DNA from: Planctomycetota bacterium
GTDB taxonomy: Bacteria; Planctomycetota; MHYJ01; JACPRB01
Length of the DNA: 49,199 nucleotides
Assembly (NCBI GenBank): GCA_016190175.1
Contig: JACPRC010000040.1
Coordinates: forward strand, 1-49,199
Direction of reading: 5' to 3'
The notes beneath the pieces were generated by a model that was given only the letters and a program-made list of their open reading frames with translations, did no database searches and was not told the origin of the DNA. Positions within the stretch are counted from its first letter, which is position 1. Every line of letters starts with the position of its first letter. The position numbers and the translations under genes are program-made. Below, piece after piece: positions 6,970 through 14,941 of the stretch.

Positions 6970-7024
6970 TCACCGCGAGAGCCTCCGACTACCGTGACTA
7001 CTCCCCACTGGATCACCTCCTTTC
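6970..7024 (-). other. Perfect Shine-Dalgarno with a 12-codon mini-ORF on the minus strand
   Basis: The complement of 7010-7024 is GAAAGGAGGTGATCC, fully complementary to the usual 16S rRNA 3' tail. Seven bases after its AGGAGG core lies GTG (complement of 7006-7008), opening a 12-codon frame GSSHGSRRLSR to a TGA at the complement of 6970-6972. A hairpin (gagagc/gctctc) and the strong hairpin at 6892-6921 follow. This arrangement resembles a leader-peptide/attenuator, or a strong ribosome-capture site. On the plus strand the same bases look like a 16S 3' end, but no 16S sequence precedes them. Confidence 0.4.
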
Positions 7025-7218
7025 CTGCGGGAGGGACGGGCCGCGGGTACGGCCGGCGCCCCCGTGGCGCGTCGGCCGGCGTATCTTTTGCCCTCGCCGC
7101 GATTTGGAAAGAGTCTACCCCATTCGCCGCCCGCGATGCCACTCGAAATGGACGCGGGACCGCGATTTTGTTAGGATTCGCGCCTCGGCAGTCGCGACCC
7201 CGTCGCAAGGAGGACCCC

Positions 7219-7437
7219 ATGGCCGATACCCCCGCAAAGCGGATGCGCGAGGCGAAGAAGCGCCGGCAGCAGGAGCAGAAAGTCGAGCGCAAGCGCCTCC
7301 GCAAGGAAGGACTGCTCGGAACCGACAACAGCGGACTGTTCGTCCCCGGCGAAGTCCACCGCGAGACCGAAAACGCCCGTCTGCCGGAGCCGCCTCCCGC
7401 ACCGGAGGAACCCAAGCCGCCCGAGCCGCAGCCGTAA
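7219..7437 (+). CDS. Small basic protein upstream of tex
   Basis: 72 aa. ATG at 7219 after the strong ribosome-binding site aaggagg; stop 5 bp before the tex ATG, so the two are probably co-transcribed. The N-terminal half is a highly charged helix (AKRMREAKKRRQQEQKVERK) and the C-terminus is Pro/Glu-rich. No domain is recognised. Composition suggests RNA or ribosome binding, fitting co-expression with the S1-domain protein Tex, but this is inference. Confidence 0.6.
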   Translation: MADTPAKRMREAKKRRQQEQKVERKRLRKEGLLGTDNSGLFVPGEVHRETENARLPEPPPAPEEPKPPEPQP

Positions 7438-7442
7438 CGGCG

Positions 7443-9482
7443 ATGGACCTGGCCGCCCGACATCGCGACCTCCTTCTCGGCGAGTTCGGGACGATCCGGC
7501 GGCAGGCCGAGGCCGCGCTGTCGCTCTTCGACGAGGGCGCGACGATCCCCTTCGTCGCGCGCTACCGCAAGGAACGCACCGGCGGCCTCACCGAAACCCA
7601 GCTCAAGGAGATCCTCGACCGCCGCGACTTCTTCGCGAAGATCGAAGCCCGCAAGGCGACGGTCCTCAAGTCGATCGCCGAACAGGGCAAGCTCGCTCCC
7701 GACCTGGAGCGCGAGATCGCCGAGTGCCGCGACCCGCAGCGGCTCGAGGACCTCTACCTGCCGTTCAAGCCGAAGCGCCGGACCCGCGCCCAGATCGCCC
7801 GCGAGAAGGGATACGAGCCGCTGGCCGATCTGCTCCGGGCGCACCGGCCCGCGAGCGGCGATGCCGACGCGATGGCCGGCGCGCGCGACATCCTCGCCGA
7901 GCGGATCGCCGAGCACGCTCCCACGCGCGAGTGGATCCGGGAGCACACGGCGAAGCACGGCCTGCTCCGTTCGAAGAAGAAACGCGGCGCCGAGGGCGAC
8001 GTGTCGAAGTTCGAGCTGTACCTCGACTTCTCGGAGCCCGTGCCGCGTCTCGTCGCCCACCGGATTCTCGCGATCTGGCGCGGCGAGCGCGAGGGGGTCC
8101 TCTCCGTAGGGATCGAGACGGACGCCGCGCCGATTCTCGCGCAGCTCGACCGCACCTTCAACAGGACGGGCTCGCCGCATCGCATCCTCTGGCAGGAGAC
8201 CGAGCGCGACTCGTACGAGCGGCTCCTCGCGCCTTCGATCGAGACGGAGGTGAGGAGCCGCCTGTGGGAGCGCGCGGAGGAGGAGGCGATCCGCGTCTTC
8301 GCGGCCAACCTCCGCAATCTCCTCCTCGCCCCGCCCGTGCGCGGCGAGGCGATCCTCGGCGTGGACCCGGGCATCCGCACCGGCTGCAAGGTCGCCGTCA
8401 TCGACCGCACGGGCCGGTTCATCGAGAACACGGTTATCTATCCCGACAAGGTGGATGCGCTGCGCCCGCTGATGTCGCGCCACGGCGTCGGGAAGATCGC
8501 GCTCGGGAACGGCACCGGCTCGCGCGAGATCGAGCCGCTCCTGCGCGCGCTCGGCGTCACGGCCGTCGTCGTCAGCGAGGCGGGCGCCTCCGTCTACTCC
8601 GCCTCGGACGCCGCGGTCCGCGAGTTCCTGGAGCTCGACATCACGGTGCGCGGCGCGATCTCGATCGCGCGGCGGCTGCAGGACCCGCTCGCGGAGCTCG
8701 TCAAGATCGATCCGAAGGCGATCGGCGTCGGGCAGTACCAGCACGACGTGGACCAGGAGAAGCTCAAGCGCGAGCTGGATCACGTCGTCGAGTCCTGCGT
8801 GAACGCGGTGGGCGTCGACGCGAACACCGCCTCCGTCGAGCTGCTCTCGTACGTCTCCGGGATCTCGCGTCCGGTCGCGGAGAACCTCGTCGCGCGCCGG
8901 CCGTTCCGGGGCCGCGAGGAACTCCGGTCCGTGCCGCGTCTCGGGCCGAAGGCGTTCGAGCAGGCGGCGGGATTCCTGCGGATCCCCGGCGGCGCGAATC
9001 CGCTCGACGCCTCCGCCGTGCATCCCGAGAGCTACTGCGTGGTCGAGCGGATCGCGAAGCGCCTGGGCCGCGCGCCCGCGTCGCTCGTCGGCGCGGAGAT
9101 CGCGGTGAAGCCCGAGGAATTCGTGGACGACAAGGTCGGGCTTCCCACGGTCCGGGACATCCTGGAGGAGTTGCGCAAGCCCGGCCGCGACCCGCGCAAG
9201 GAGTTCGTCGCCGCGAAGTTCGATCCGGCCATCACACAGTTCGATCACGTCAAGGCGGGGATGGTGCTGGAGGGGACGGTGACGAACGTCACGGACTTCG
9301 GGGCGTTCGTGGATGTCGGCGTCCACCAGGACGGGCTCGTGCACGTCTCGGAGTTGGCGGACCGCTTCGTGCGCGACCCGAACCAGGTGGTGCGCGCGGG
9401 GCAAGTCGTGCGGGTGAAGGTCCTGAGCGTGGACGCGGCGCGGCGGCGGATCGGGCTGTCGATGAAGCAGGCTCCGCGGTAG
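7443..9482 (+). CDS. tex: Tex, S1-domain RNA-binding transcription accessory protein
   Basis: 679 aa, near the usual Tex length. The N-terminal helical region opens with EGATIPFVARYRKERTGGL, the hallmark of the family. The YqgF-like domain starts near residue 300 (ILGVDPGIRTGCKVAVID), helix-hairpin-helix elements follow (LVARRPFRGREELRSVPRLG), and the S1 domain lies at the end (GMVLEGTVTNVTDFGAFVDV, about 605-675). Tex binds nucleic acids and RNA polymerase-associated complexes and affects transcription of some virulence and stress genes. It starts 5 bp after the small basic gene. The last 172 codons are duplicated at 11512-12027. Confidence 0.95.
   Translation: MDLAARHRDLLLGEFGTIRRQAEAALSLFDEGATIPFVARYRKERTGGLTETQLKEILDRRDFFAKIEARKATVLKSIAEQGKLAPDLEREIAECRDPQRLEDLYLPFKPKRRTRAQIAREKGYEPLADLLRAHRPASGDADAMAGARDILAERIAEHAPTREWIREHTAKHGLLRSKKKRGAEGDVSKFELYLDFSEPVPRLVAHRILAIWRGEREGVLSVGIETDAAPILAQLDRTFNRTGSPHRILWQETERDSYERLLAPSIETEVRSRLWERAEEEAIRVFAANLRNLLLAPPVRGEAILGVDPGIRTGCKVAVIDRTGRFIENTVIYPDKVDALRPLMSRHGVGKIALGNGTGSREIEPLLRALGVTAVVVSEAGASVYSASDAAVREFLELDITVRGAISIARRLQDPLAELVKIDPKAIGVGQYQHDVDQEKLKRELDHVVESCVNAVGVDANTASVELLSYVSGISRPVAENLVARRPFRGREELRSVPRLGPKAFEQAAGFLRIPGGANPLDASAVHPESYCVVERIAKRLGRAPASLVGAEIAVKPEEFVDDKVGLPTVRDILEELRKPGRDPRKEFVAAKFDPAITQFDHVKAGMVLEGTVTNVTDFGAFVDVGVHQDGLVHVSELADRFVRDPNQVVRAGQVVRVKVLSVDAARRRIGLSMKQAPR
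8961..9476 (+). repeat. 516-bp direct repeat: 3' end of tex, native copy
   Basis: Matches 11512-12027 base for base without gaps, at roughly 94-95 % by eye. Homology starts abruptly at the codons for QAAGFLRIPGG and ends one codon before the stop. Confidence 0.9.
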
Positions 9483-9484
9483 CG

Positions 9485-9529
9485 TCAACCCCGGCGCCGG
9501 AAGATCGCATGGTCGAGCGAGTAGCGGCC
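9485..9529 (-). pseudogene. 45-bp copy of the doxX 3' end beside tex
   Basis: Encodes GRYSLDHAIFRRRG and a stop on the minus strand. It is identical in protein to the C-terminus of the DoxX gene at 14942-15367 and differs from 14942-14986 at two silent positions. Its stop lies 2 bp from the tex stop. This suggests that tex and doxX were once convergent neighbours and that 9530-14941 was inserted or rearranged between them. Confidence 0.8.
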
Positions 9530-9530
9530 T

Positions 9531-9584
9531 GTTAGGCGCGTCGCAGTTCGCCATGCCGAGCGGCAAGAGACGCGCCCAGCCAAC
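9531..9584. repeat. Imperfect inverted repeat at the left edge of the accessory block
   Basis: gttaggcgcgtc (9531-9542) pairs with gacgcgcc...ccaac (9569-9584), with a second inner stem possible. It begins directly after the duplicated doxX tail, so it may be an end of the inserted segment. GTTAGGC resembles an integron core site but the partner motif of an attC is absent. Confidence 0.4.
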
Positions 9585-9767
9585 AGCGCCGACATCATAT
9601 TCAGTTCCTATTGCAGTGGCCTACCTTGCTCCCACGCGTATCTGCGAATCACGGTCCCGCGCAAGTAGGCGACGTCGAGGGACGTGAGGAAGATAACATG
9701 CTTTCTGTGCGGTGGTGGTTCAATCTCACGTCTCCCCCTACGATAACCGCCGTTTCGCGGAGGGAGA

Positions 9768-10118
9768 ATGGGCGCCCTTGCGCAGGGACTGGGGAGACGC
9801 CTCCAGCAGCTACGGAAGGCTTCGGGGCTCACTCAAGAGAAACTGGCGGCCCTTGCCGGCATCGACCCCAAGTACATGGGCAGCATCGAACGGGGAGAGA
9901 AGAGCGTTTCCCTCGAGGTGTTGGAACGGCTCATCTGCGCCCTCAAGATCGAACCCTACGAGCCCTTCCTGTTCGCACTGAAGGGACGCAAGTCACCCGA
10001 GAAGGCCGAGGAGGAGACCCTGGTCAACCTGATCCGGCACAGCGAGAAGGACGCGCGCCCCCTGCTCATCCACTTGGCGGAGGGGGTCTTGCGATGGGTG
10101 CAACGCAGGAAACGATAG
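9768..10118 (+). CDS. XRE-family transcriptional regulator
   Basis: 116 aa. ATG at 9768 after gcggaggga. The helix-turn-helix covers about residues 8-62 (LGRRLQQLRKASGLTQEKLA, then GIDPKYMGSIERGEKSVSLE, then VLERLICALKI), typical of Cro/C1-type repressors. The C-terminal 50 residues are helical and charged with no second domain. It precedes the mazEF-like operon by 79 bp, and a palindrome lies in that gap, so it may repress that operon. Lower GC than the backbone fits acquisition. Confidence 0.8.
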   Translation: MGALAQGLGRRLQQLRKASGLTQEKLAALAGIDPKYMGSIERGEKSVSLEVLERLICALKIEPYEPFLFALKGRKSPEKAEEETLVNLIRHSEKDARPLLIHLAEGVLRWVQRRKR

Positions 10119-10152
10119 CCCCTCTTGGCCAGCATGGACTGCTGGACGTTAC

Positions 10153-10168
10153 GTATCATTCGTGATAC
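10153..10168. promoter_or_regulatory. Palindromic operator upstream of the toxin-antitoxin operon
   Basis: GTATCA-ttcg-TGATAC, perfect 6-bp half-sites with a 4-bp centre, 30 bp before the ATG at 10198. A likely binding site for one of the two XRE proteins encoded on either side. Confidence 0.6.
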
Positions 10169-10171
10169 ATT

Positions 10172-10191
10172 ACTCCTGCCCTTGCAGGAGT
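10172..10191 (+). promoter_or_regulatory. Hairpin that sequesters the ribosome-binding site
   Basis: Perfect 8-bp arms actcctgc (10172-10179) and gcaggagt (10184-10191) with loop cctt. The 3' arm contains the only Shine-Dalgarno (gcaggag) for the ATG at 10198. Folding would block translation of the first operon gene. Confidence 0.6.
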
Positions 10192-10197
10192 CGACAT

Positions 10198-10572
10198 ATG
10201 GCCAAACCCGCTTCCGCCGGCGATCGCGACTTCTTCGGCCTCCTCGCGCTCGGCAGTCTTGTCGGAAACGTCGTGCAGACGGCGTCCGGAAAGGACCTGC
10301 CGGCAAGACATCAAGAGCTTCGGGCGTATGCGGGGCAGCTCCAACATCGTTACCACGACCTCGTAGATCGCTACCGAATCGCGGCAGGTCAATACGCGAT
10401 CCTGCGAGAGGAGAACGTCCGGCTCTGGAACGAGGTCCAGCAGTTCCATGAACTCCTGCAGGGCGCGAACCGCCGGAACGACGAACTCGCCCGGGAGAAT
10501 ACGACCCTGCACGGCACCATCGCGAGGCTTGAGGCGCAGATCCGCAAGCAGCCCAACGGAGGACGGACATGA
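10198..10572 (+). CDS. Coiled-coil protein, first gene of the MazF operon
   Basis: 124 aa. ATG at 10198 with gcaggag 7 bp upstream. A short hydrophobic stretch (FFGLLALGSLVGNVV, about 12-26) is followed by a long helical region rich in Glu, Gln and Arg (ILREENVRLWNEVQQFHELL) to the end, predicted coiled-coil. No known family. Its stop overlaps the antitoxin ATG (ATGA), so it is translationally coupled to the toxin-antitoxin genes. Possibly a third component, or a cargo protein carried with the module. Confidence 0.65.
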   Translation: MAKPASAGDRDFFGLLALGSLVGNVVQTASGKDLPARHQELRAYAGQLQHRYHDLVDRYRIAAGQYAILREENVRLWNEVQQFHELLQGANRRNDELARENTTLHGTIARLEAQIRKQPNGGRT

Positions 10573-11069
10573 GAGGCACCGCCATTGTCCGTCCCCCTCG
10601 TCTGCGGGACCGTCGGCGATCCGAGGGGGCAATCAAGATCCTCGATTCCTGGTTCATGCCGGGCGTTTCAGACCCGGCCGGCGCAATCGAACAATGTTTG
10701 ACGCGGCCGGCGCACGTGAGCCCCATCATCAGGCGTGGGCGGGTTCGCGTGATTCGTTCGGCCGGCAAGGGGCAAGCTCCGGCGTACGCGATCTCGCAAC
10801 GCATCCGGGAACTTCGCTTGATTCGCGGGTTTCGCCAGCAGGATCTCGCCGGCAAGTCGGGGATCGCGCGTTCCAACATCGCCAGACTCGAGCGGGGAAC
10901 GCACCTTCCGTCAATGGCAACGTTGCGCCGGTTGGCCAAGGCGCTCGACGTTTCCATGGCGCAGATCGTCGAAAGGCCTCGTACCACCGGCGCTGACGAG
11001 GAGAGGGTCATGGCCGAGGCGGGCCTTGCCGGTTGGAGTTCGCTCCTGCAAAAGGAGGATCGCCGGTGA
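10569..11069 (+). CDS. HTH antitoxin of a MazF-type module
   Basis: 166 aa. The first 70 residues are basic with no clear domain. An XRE helix-turn-helix occupies about 75-135 (ISQRIRELRLIRGFRQQDLA, then GKSGIARSNIARLERG, then THLPSMATLRRLAKAL). The last 20 residues (MAEAGLAGWSSLLQKED) are acidic/hydrophobic, as in antitoxin tails that wrap MazF. An XRE antitoxin replacing the usual AbrB-type MazE is seen in other mazF modules. Its stop overlaps the toxin GTG by GTGA. Confidence 0.72.
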   Translation: MRGTAIVRPPRLRDRRRSEGAIKILDSWFMPGVSDPAGAIEQCLTRPAHVSPIIRRGRVRVIRSAGKGQAPAYAISQRIRELRLIRGFRQQDLAGKSGIARSNIARLERGTHLPSMATLRRLAKALDVSMAQIVERPRTTGADEERVMAEAGLAGWSSLLQKEDRR

Positions 11070-11431
11070 CCAAGGGAGCGATCCCAGCTACGGGCGAGAT
11101 CTGGATGGCGGATCTTGAACCGGTACGCGGCTCTGAGCAGGGCCGCCGTCGTCCCGTCGTCGTTTTCCAGAATCCGGCGCTTTCCTCGTATACCAGTACC
11201 CTCCTGGCCATTCCACTCACGACGAACATGGCGCGCAAGGGGCTGATCGGCACCTGCTATCTCCACGCCGGCGACGGAGGTCTCCCAGAGAATTCGATCG
11301 CTCTGGCCTTTCAAGCACGGGCCCTTGATCGCACCCGCCTCACTCGGCGACTTGGGAAGTTGAGCGACGACTCGATCGATGCCCTCGCCGAAGCGGTTCT
11401 TTCTGCTTTCGGGATCGCCGTAGCGCCATAG
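11066..11431 (+). CDS. mazF: MazF/PemK-family endoribonuclease toxin
   Basis: 121 aa. The GTG start at 11066 overlaps the antitoxin TGA and follows the near-perfect Shine-Dalgarno aaaggagg; an upstream in-frame ATG at 11033 is less likely. Family hallmarks: GEIWMADLEPVRGSEQGRRR, then PVVVFQNPALSSYTSTLLAI, PLTTN, and the C-terminal helix LTRRLGKLSDDSIDALAEAV. MazF cleaves single-stranded mRNA at short specific sequences. No truncation is visible, so it is probably active and held by the upstream antitoxin. Confidence 0.9.
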   Translation: MTKGAIPATGEIWMADLEPVRGSEQGRRRPVVVFQNPALSSYTSTLLAIPLTTNMARKGLIGTCYLHAGDGGLPENSIALAFQARALDRTRLTRRLGKLSDDSIDALAEAVLSAFGIAVAP

Positions 11432-11448
11432 GGTGCGGCGAGTATCCT

Positions 11449-12030
11449 ATGCCTCGACGAGGCGTCCCGCATCCTCGATCTGGCGAGCGTACCTTCGACC
11501 TCTACATGGCGCAGGCGGCGGGATTCCTGCGGATCCCCGGCGGCGCGAATCCGCTGGACGCCTCCGCCGTGCATCCCGAGAGCTACTTCGTGGTCGAGCG
11601 GATCGCGAAGCGCCTGGGCCGCGCGCCCGCGTCGCTCGTCGGCGCGGAGATCGCGGTGAAGCCCGAGGAGTTCGTGGACGAGCGGGCGGGGCTTCCCACG
11701 GTCCGGGACATCCTCGACGAGCTGCGCAAGCCCGGCCGCGACCCGCGCAAGGAGTTCGTCGCCGCGAAGTTCGACCCGGCGGTCACGGAGCTGGGCCACG
11801 TCAAGGCGGGGATGGTGCTGGAGGGGACGGTGACGAACGTCACGGACTTCGGGGCGTTCGTGGACGTCGGGGTGCACCAGGACGGCCTCGTGCACGTCTC
11901 GGAGCTGGCGGACCGCTTCGTGCGCGACCCGAACGAGGTGGTGCGCGCGGGGCAAGTCGTGCGCGTGAAGGTCCTGAGCGTGGACGCGGCGCGGCGGCGG
12001 ATCGGGTTGTCGATGAAGCAGGCTCCGTGA
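11449..12030 (+). pseudogene. Diverged partial copy of tex (C-terminal 172 codons)
   Basis: From 11512 the frame encodes the tex C-terminus including the whole S1 domain (GMVLEGTVTNVTDFGAFVDV). About nine substitutions against the full-length gene are seen by eye (for example DDKVG against DERAG, AITQFD against AVTELG). The bases before 11512 are unrelated. Upstream in-frame starts exist (11449, 11506) but no good ribosome-binding site, so it may be silent or make an isolated S1 protein. Conservative changes without frame damage suggest it was copied from a diverged relative, or stayed under selection. Confidence 0.8.
11512..12027 (+). repeat. 516-bp direct repeat: 3' end of tex, second copy
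   Basis: Partner of 8961-9476, same orientation, separated by 2035 bp that hold the XRE regulator and the MazF operon. Confidence 0.9.
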
Positions 12031-12099
12031 CGATTCCCGTTGCGATCGCGGCGCGCCGACGGTAAACTCCGTTCACTTTTCTTTGGCCGGGAGGACCGC

Positions 12100-14853
12100 A
12101 TGCCCCGGTACGCCCTCATCGCATGCCTGGCGTCCGGCTTTCTTGGATCCACTTCGTCGCCGGAATCCGTCCGCCCTCCTCTGGCGACGTTCCAGGTGAC
12201 CGCGATGGACCCCGCGCCCGGAAGCGTGGCCACCGGCGTCGTCACGCAAGTCCTCCTCACGTTCAACGGCACCGTGGACCCGCTCACGGCCTTGACGTCC
12301 GCCGTCTCCGTCGCGGAGGCGGGGACCGACACCGTCTTCGGCACGGGCGATGACGTCACGATCACGCCCGCGTCGATCGGCGTCCAGTCCGGCAACCAGA
12401 TCAAGATCGCGTTCACCTCTCTCCTGTCCCAGGGGAAGTACCGCGTCAAGCTCTCCGGAAGCGTGACCGAACCGTCCGGTCTCGTCGGGTGCTGGAAACT
12501 CGACGAGGGCTCAGGGACGACCGCAGCGGACTCCTCGTCCAGCGGCAACAACGGCGCCTTGAACGGCCCCACATGGACGGCAGGGCGCGCCGGAACCGGA
12601 TTGCACTTCGCCGGCGGCACGGACAAGGTCGTGATCGGCGCCGCCGACATCCCGGTCCCGTGGTCGGCATCCCTCTGGGTCCGCCGGGAGGACGCGCCGA
12701 CCGCGGACGCGCGCATGATGGACTCCAGCGCCTTCGGGACGGGCTCGTCGCTGCGACTCGAACAGTACGACAACACGAACAAGGTCGGCCTGACCCAGTA
12801 CGGGGTCGGTGATCCGAACTTCGGCTACACGGCACCCGTGGGCACGTGGACGCACCTGGCCTTCGTGTGCAACGGCGGAGACACCAAGGTGTACGTGAAC
12901 GGGGATCCGGGCTACACCGCGGTTTCGCTCGTACCCGCCCTGTCGCGATGGCACCTCGGTTCGCACGGCGGAAACTCGATGGTAGGTGACCTGGACGAGA
13001 TCCGGGTCTTCAACCAGGTCCTCTCGATGGCCGAGATCCAGCTTCTCTCCATCCTCGGCGGGGCCGTGCGGGACACGACCGGGGCCGTCCTCGACGGGGA
13101 GTTCGGCGGCTCGCTCCCGTCGGGCGACGGCACGGACGGCGGCGATTTCGTCGCAACCTTCCAGGTCAATCCGACGCCGCCCAATGCGCCTTCCGGTCTC
13201 TCGGCGACGGCGACGTCCGCAAGCTCCATCCAATTGAACTGGTCCGACAATTCCACCGACGAGATCGGTTTCAGAGTCGAGCGGAGCACGGACGGAGTGG
13301 TCTTCGTACAGGCGGCCACCGTGGGCCCGAACGTCTCGTCCCTCGCGGACGGCGAGCTCGCATCCGGGACGCCGTACACCTACCGCGTCCGGGCGTACAG
13401 CGCGGCCGGGAACTCGACATATTCGAACGCGGCATCGGACACCACCCTGTCCGTATCCGCCACGATCAAGATCGCGGCGATGTCGCCTGCCCCCGGGAGC
13501 ACGCTCACCGCGCCGCCCACGGAGATCCTCATCTCGTTCAGCGCAAATACCGATGCGGCCACGATCGGGCCCGGCACCGTGCGTCTCGTCCGGCCGGGTG
13601 CGGACTCCACGTTCGGGACATCCGACGATGTGATCGTCGTTCCCACCGCGCTCACGCTCACGACGCCGTCCCAGCTCAAGATCGACCTCACCGGGTTGGC
13701 GCTGCCGAACGACGGCTACCGGCTCACGATCGCCGGAACCGCCGTGCCTCCCTACGGACTGCTCCACCGGTGGCGATTCGACGAGGGCTCGGGGACCGCG
13801 GCGACGGATTCGATCTCGCAAACCAGCACCGGGACCTTGAGCGGCCCGACCTGGTCGACCGGGAAGCTCGGGAGCGCCCTCCATTACGCCGGAGGCACGG
13901 ACACCGTTCTCGTCGGCGCGTCCAATCTCGCGCCGCCATGGACGGCCGCGATGTGGGTCCGCCGCGAGGACTCGCCCGCCGTCGACGCGCGGATCATGGA
14001 CTGCGAGTCCTTCGGCCAGGGCGGCTCGCTGCGGCTGGAGCAGTACAGCGGCACGAATCAGGTCGGGGTCACCCGCTACGGTTCGTGGGATTCGACGTTC
14101 GGCTACCTCGCGCCGCTTGCGACATGGACCCATCTCGCATTCGTATGCGACGGCACGAAGATCGTGCTGTACGCGAACGGCGTCTCCGGCGGCACGATCG
14201 GATCCGTCGTCGACCTGCCGCGCTGGTTCCTCGGCTCGCAGGGCGCGAATGCCATGAAGGGAGACCTCGACGACGTGCGCGTCTACGACCGCGCGCTCTC
14301 GGCGACGGAAGCGGGGACCCTCGCCACGCTGGGCGGCGTCGCGCGGGACGGCGGCGGAGTGGCGCTCGACGGCGAGTACACGGGCAGTTTCCCCTCGGGC
14401 GACGGTTCGGAGGGGGGCGATTTCGTTGCGACGTTCGCGGTCAACGTCACGGCGCCGACTGCGCCCTCGAACCTCACGGCGACGACGACCTCGTTCACGC
14501 AGATCACGCTCCAGTGGACCGACGCCTCCGACAACGAGGAGGGGTTCCGCATCGAACGCTCCACGAACGGTGTGGACTTCACCGAGGTGGCCACGACGCC
14601 CGCGAACACGACGACGTACACCGTCGACGGCCTGAGTTCGCTCACGAAATACTGGTTCCGGGTGCGTGCCTACGCCTTCGGCCTGAACTCCGCCTACTCG
14701 AACACGGCCACCGCCACGACGGCCGGAATCGAGGGCGGCGTGGGGGGCGGGGGCGGGGGTTGCGGCGCGTTGGGGATCGAGTTCCTGCTCGTCCCGGGCG
14801 CGGTGCTCCTCTGGCGCAAACGGCGGAAGCATCGGCGCGCCCGCCGCGCGTAA
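12100..14853 (+). CDS. Secreted surface protein: two Ig-like/LamG/FN3 modules with a C-terminal sorting tag
   Basis: 917 aa, ATG at 12100 after gggagga. A short signal sequence is followed by two tandem copies of one three-domain unit: bacterial Ig-like (about 25-125 and 455-560, both opening with MDPAPGS or MSPAPGS), LamG/concanavalin-like (about 127-340 and 562-770, starting GCWKLDEGSGT or HRWRFDEGSGT) and fibronectin type III (about 365-450 and 795-880). The end is a Gly run with Cys (GGVGGGGGGCGALG), a hydrophobic segment and RKRRKHRRARR, like MYXO-CTERM-type sorting signals. Such proteins bind polysaccharide or neighbouring cells. The internal duplication is clear at the protein level. 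Confidence 0.85.
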   Translation: MPRYALIACLASGFLGSTSSPESVRPPLATFQVTAMDPAPGSVATGVVTQVLLTFNGTVDPLTALTSAVSVAEAGTDTVFGTGDDVTITPASIGVQSGNQIKIAFTSLLSQGKYRVKLSGSVTEPSGLVGCWKLDEGSGTTAADSSSSGNNGALNGPTWTAGRAGTGLHFAGGTDKVVIGAADIPVPWSASLWVRREDAPTADARMMDSSAFGTGSSLRLEQYDNTNKVGLTQYGVGDPNFGYTAPVGTWTHLAFVCNGGDTKVYVNGDPGYTAVSLVPALSRWHLGSHGGNSMVGDLDEIRVFNQVLSMAEIQLLSILGGAVRDTTGAVLDGEFGGSLPSGDGTDGGDFVATFQVNPTPPNAPSGLSATATSASSIQLNWSDNSTDEIGFRVERSTDGVVFVQAATVGPNVSSLADGELASGTPYTYRVRAYSAAGNSTYSNAASDTTLSVSATIKIAAMSPAPGSTLTAPPTEILISFSANTDAATIGPGTVRLVRPGADSTFGTSDDVIVVPTALTLTTPSQLKIDLTGLALPNDGYRLTIAGTAVPPYGLLHRWRFDEGSGTAATDSISQTSTGTLSGPTWSTGKLGSALHYAGGTDTVLVGASNLAPPWTAAMWVRREDSPAVDARIMDCESFGQGGSLRLEQYSGTNQVGVTRYGSWDSTFGYLAPLATWTHLAFVCDGTKIVLYANGVSGGTIGSVVDLPRWFLGSQGANAMKGDLDDVRVYDRALSATEAGTLATLGGVARDGGGVALDGEYTGSFPSGDGSEGGDFVATFAVNVTAPTAPSNLTATTTSFTQITLQWTDASDNEEGFRIERSTNGVDFTEVATTPANTTTYTVDGLSSLTKYWFRVRAYAFGLNSAYSNTATATTAGIEGGVGGGGGGCGALGIEFLLVPGAVLLWRKRRKHRRARRA

Positions 14854-14941
14854 GCAATTCCATCACCGCTCGTTGCGGGCCGAAGTCGGAGCGCGCCACC
14901 AGCCGGGCCGGCACACTGTGCGCAGGAGATCCGCCGCGGAC

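Noticed and set aside
7008-7024. Sequence equal to the 3' end of 16S rRNA
   Set aside because: Only about 16 bases match; the helix 45 sequence that should precede them is absent, so this is not an rRNA fragment.
9531-9584. GTTAGGC followed by an inverted repeat, like an integron attC site
   Set aside because: The motif is on the wrong side of the hairpin, no RYYYAAC partner exists, and there is no second site near the end of the toxin genes at 11431-11511.
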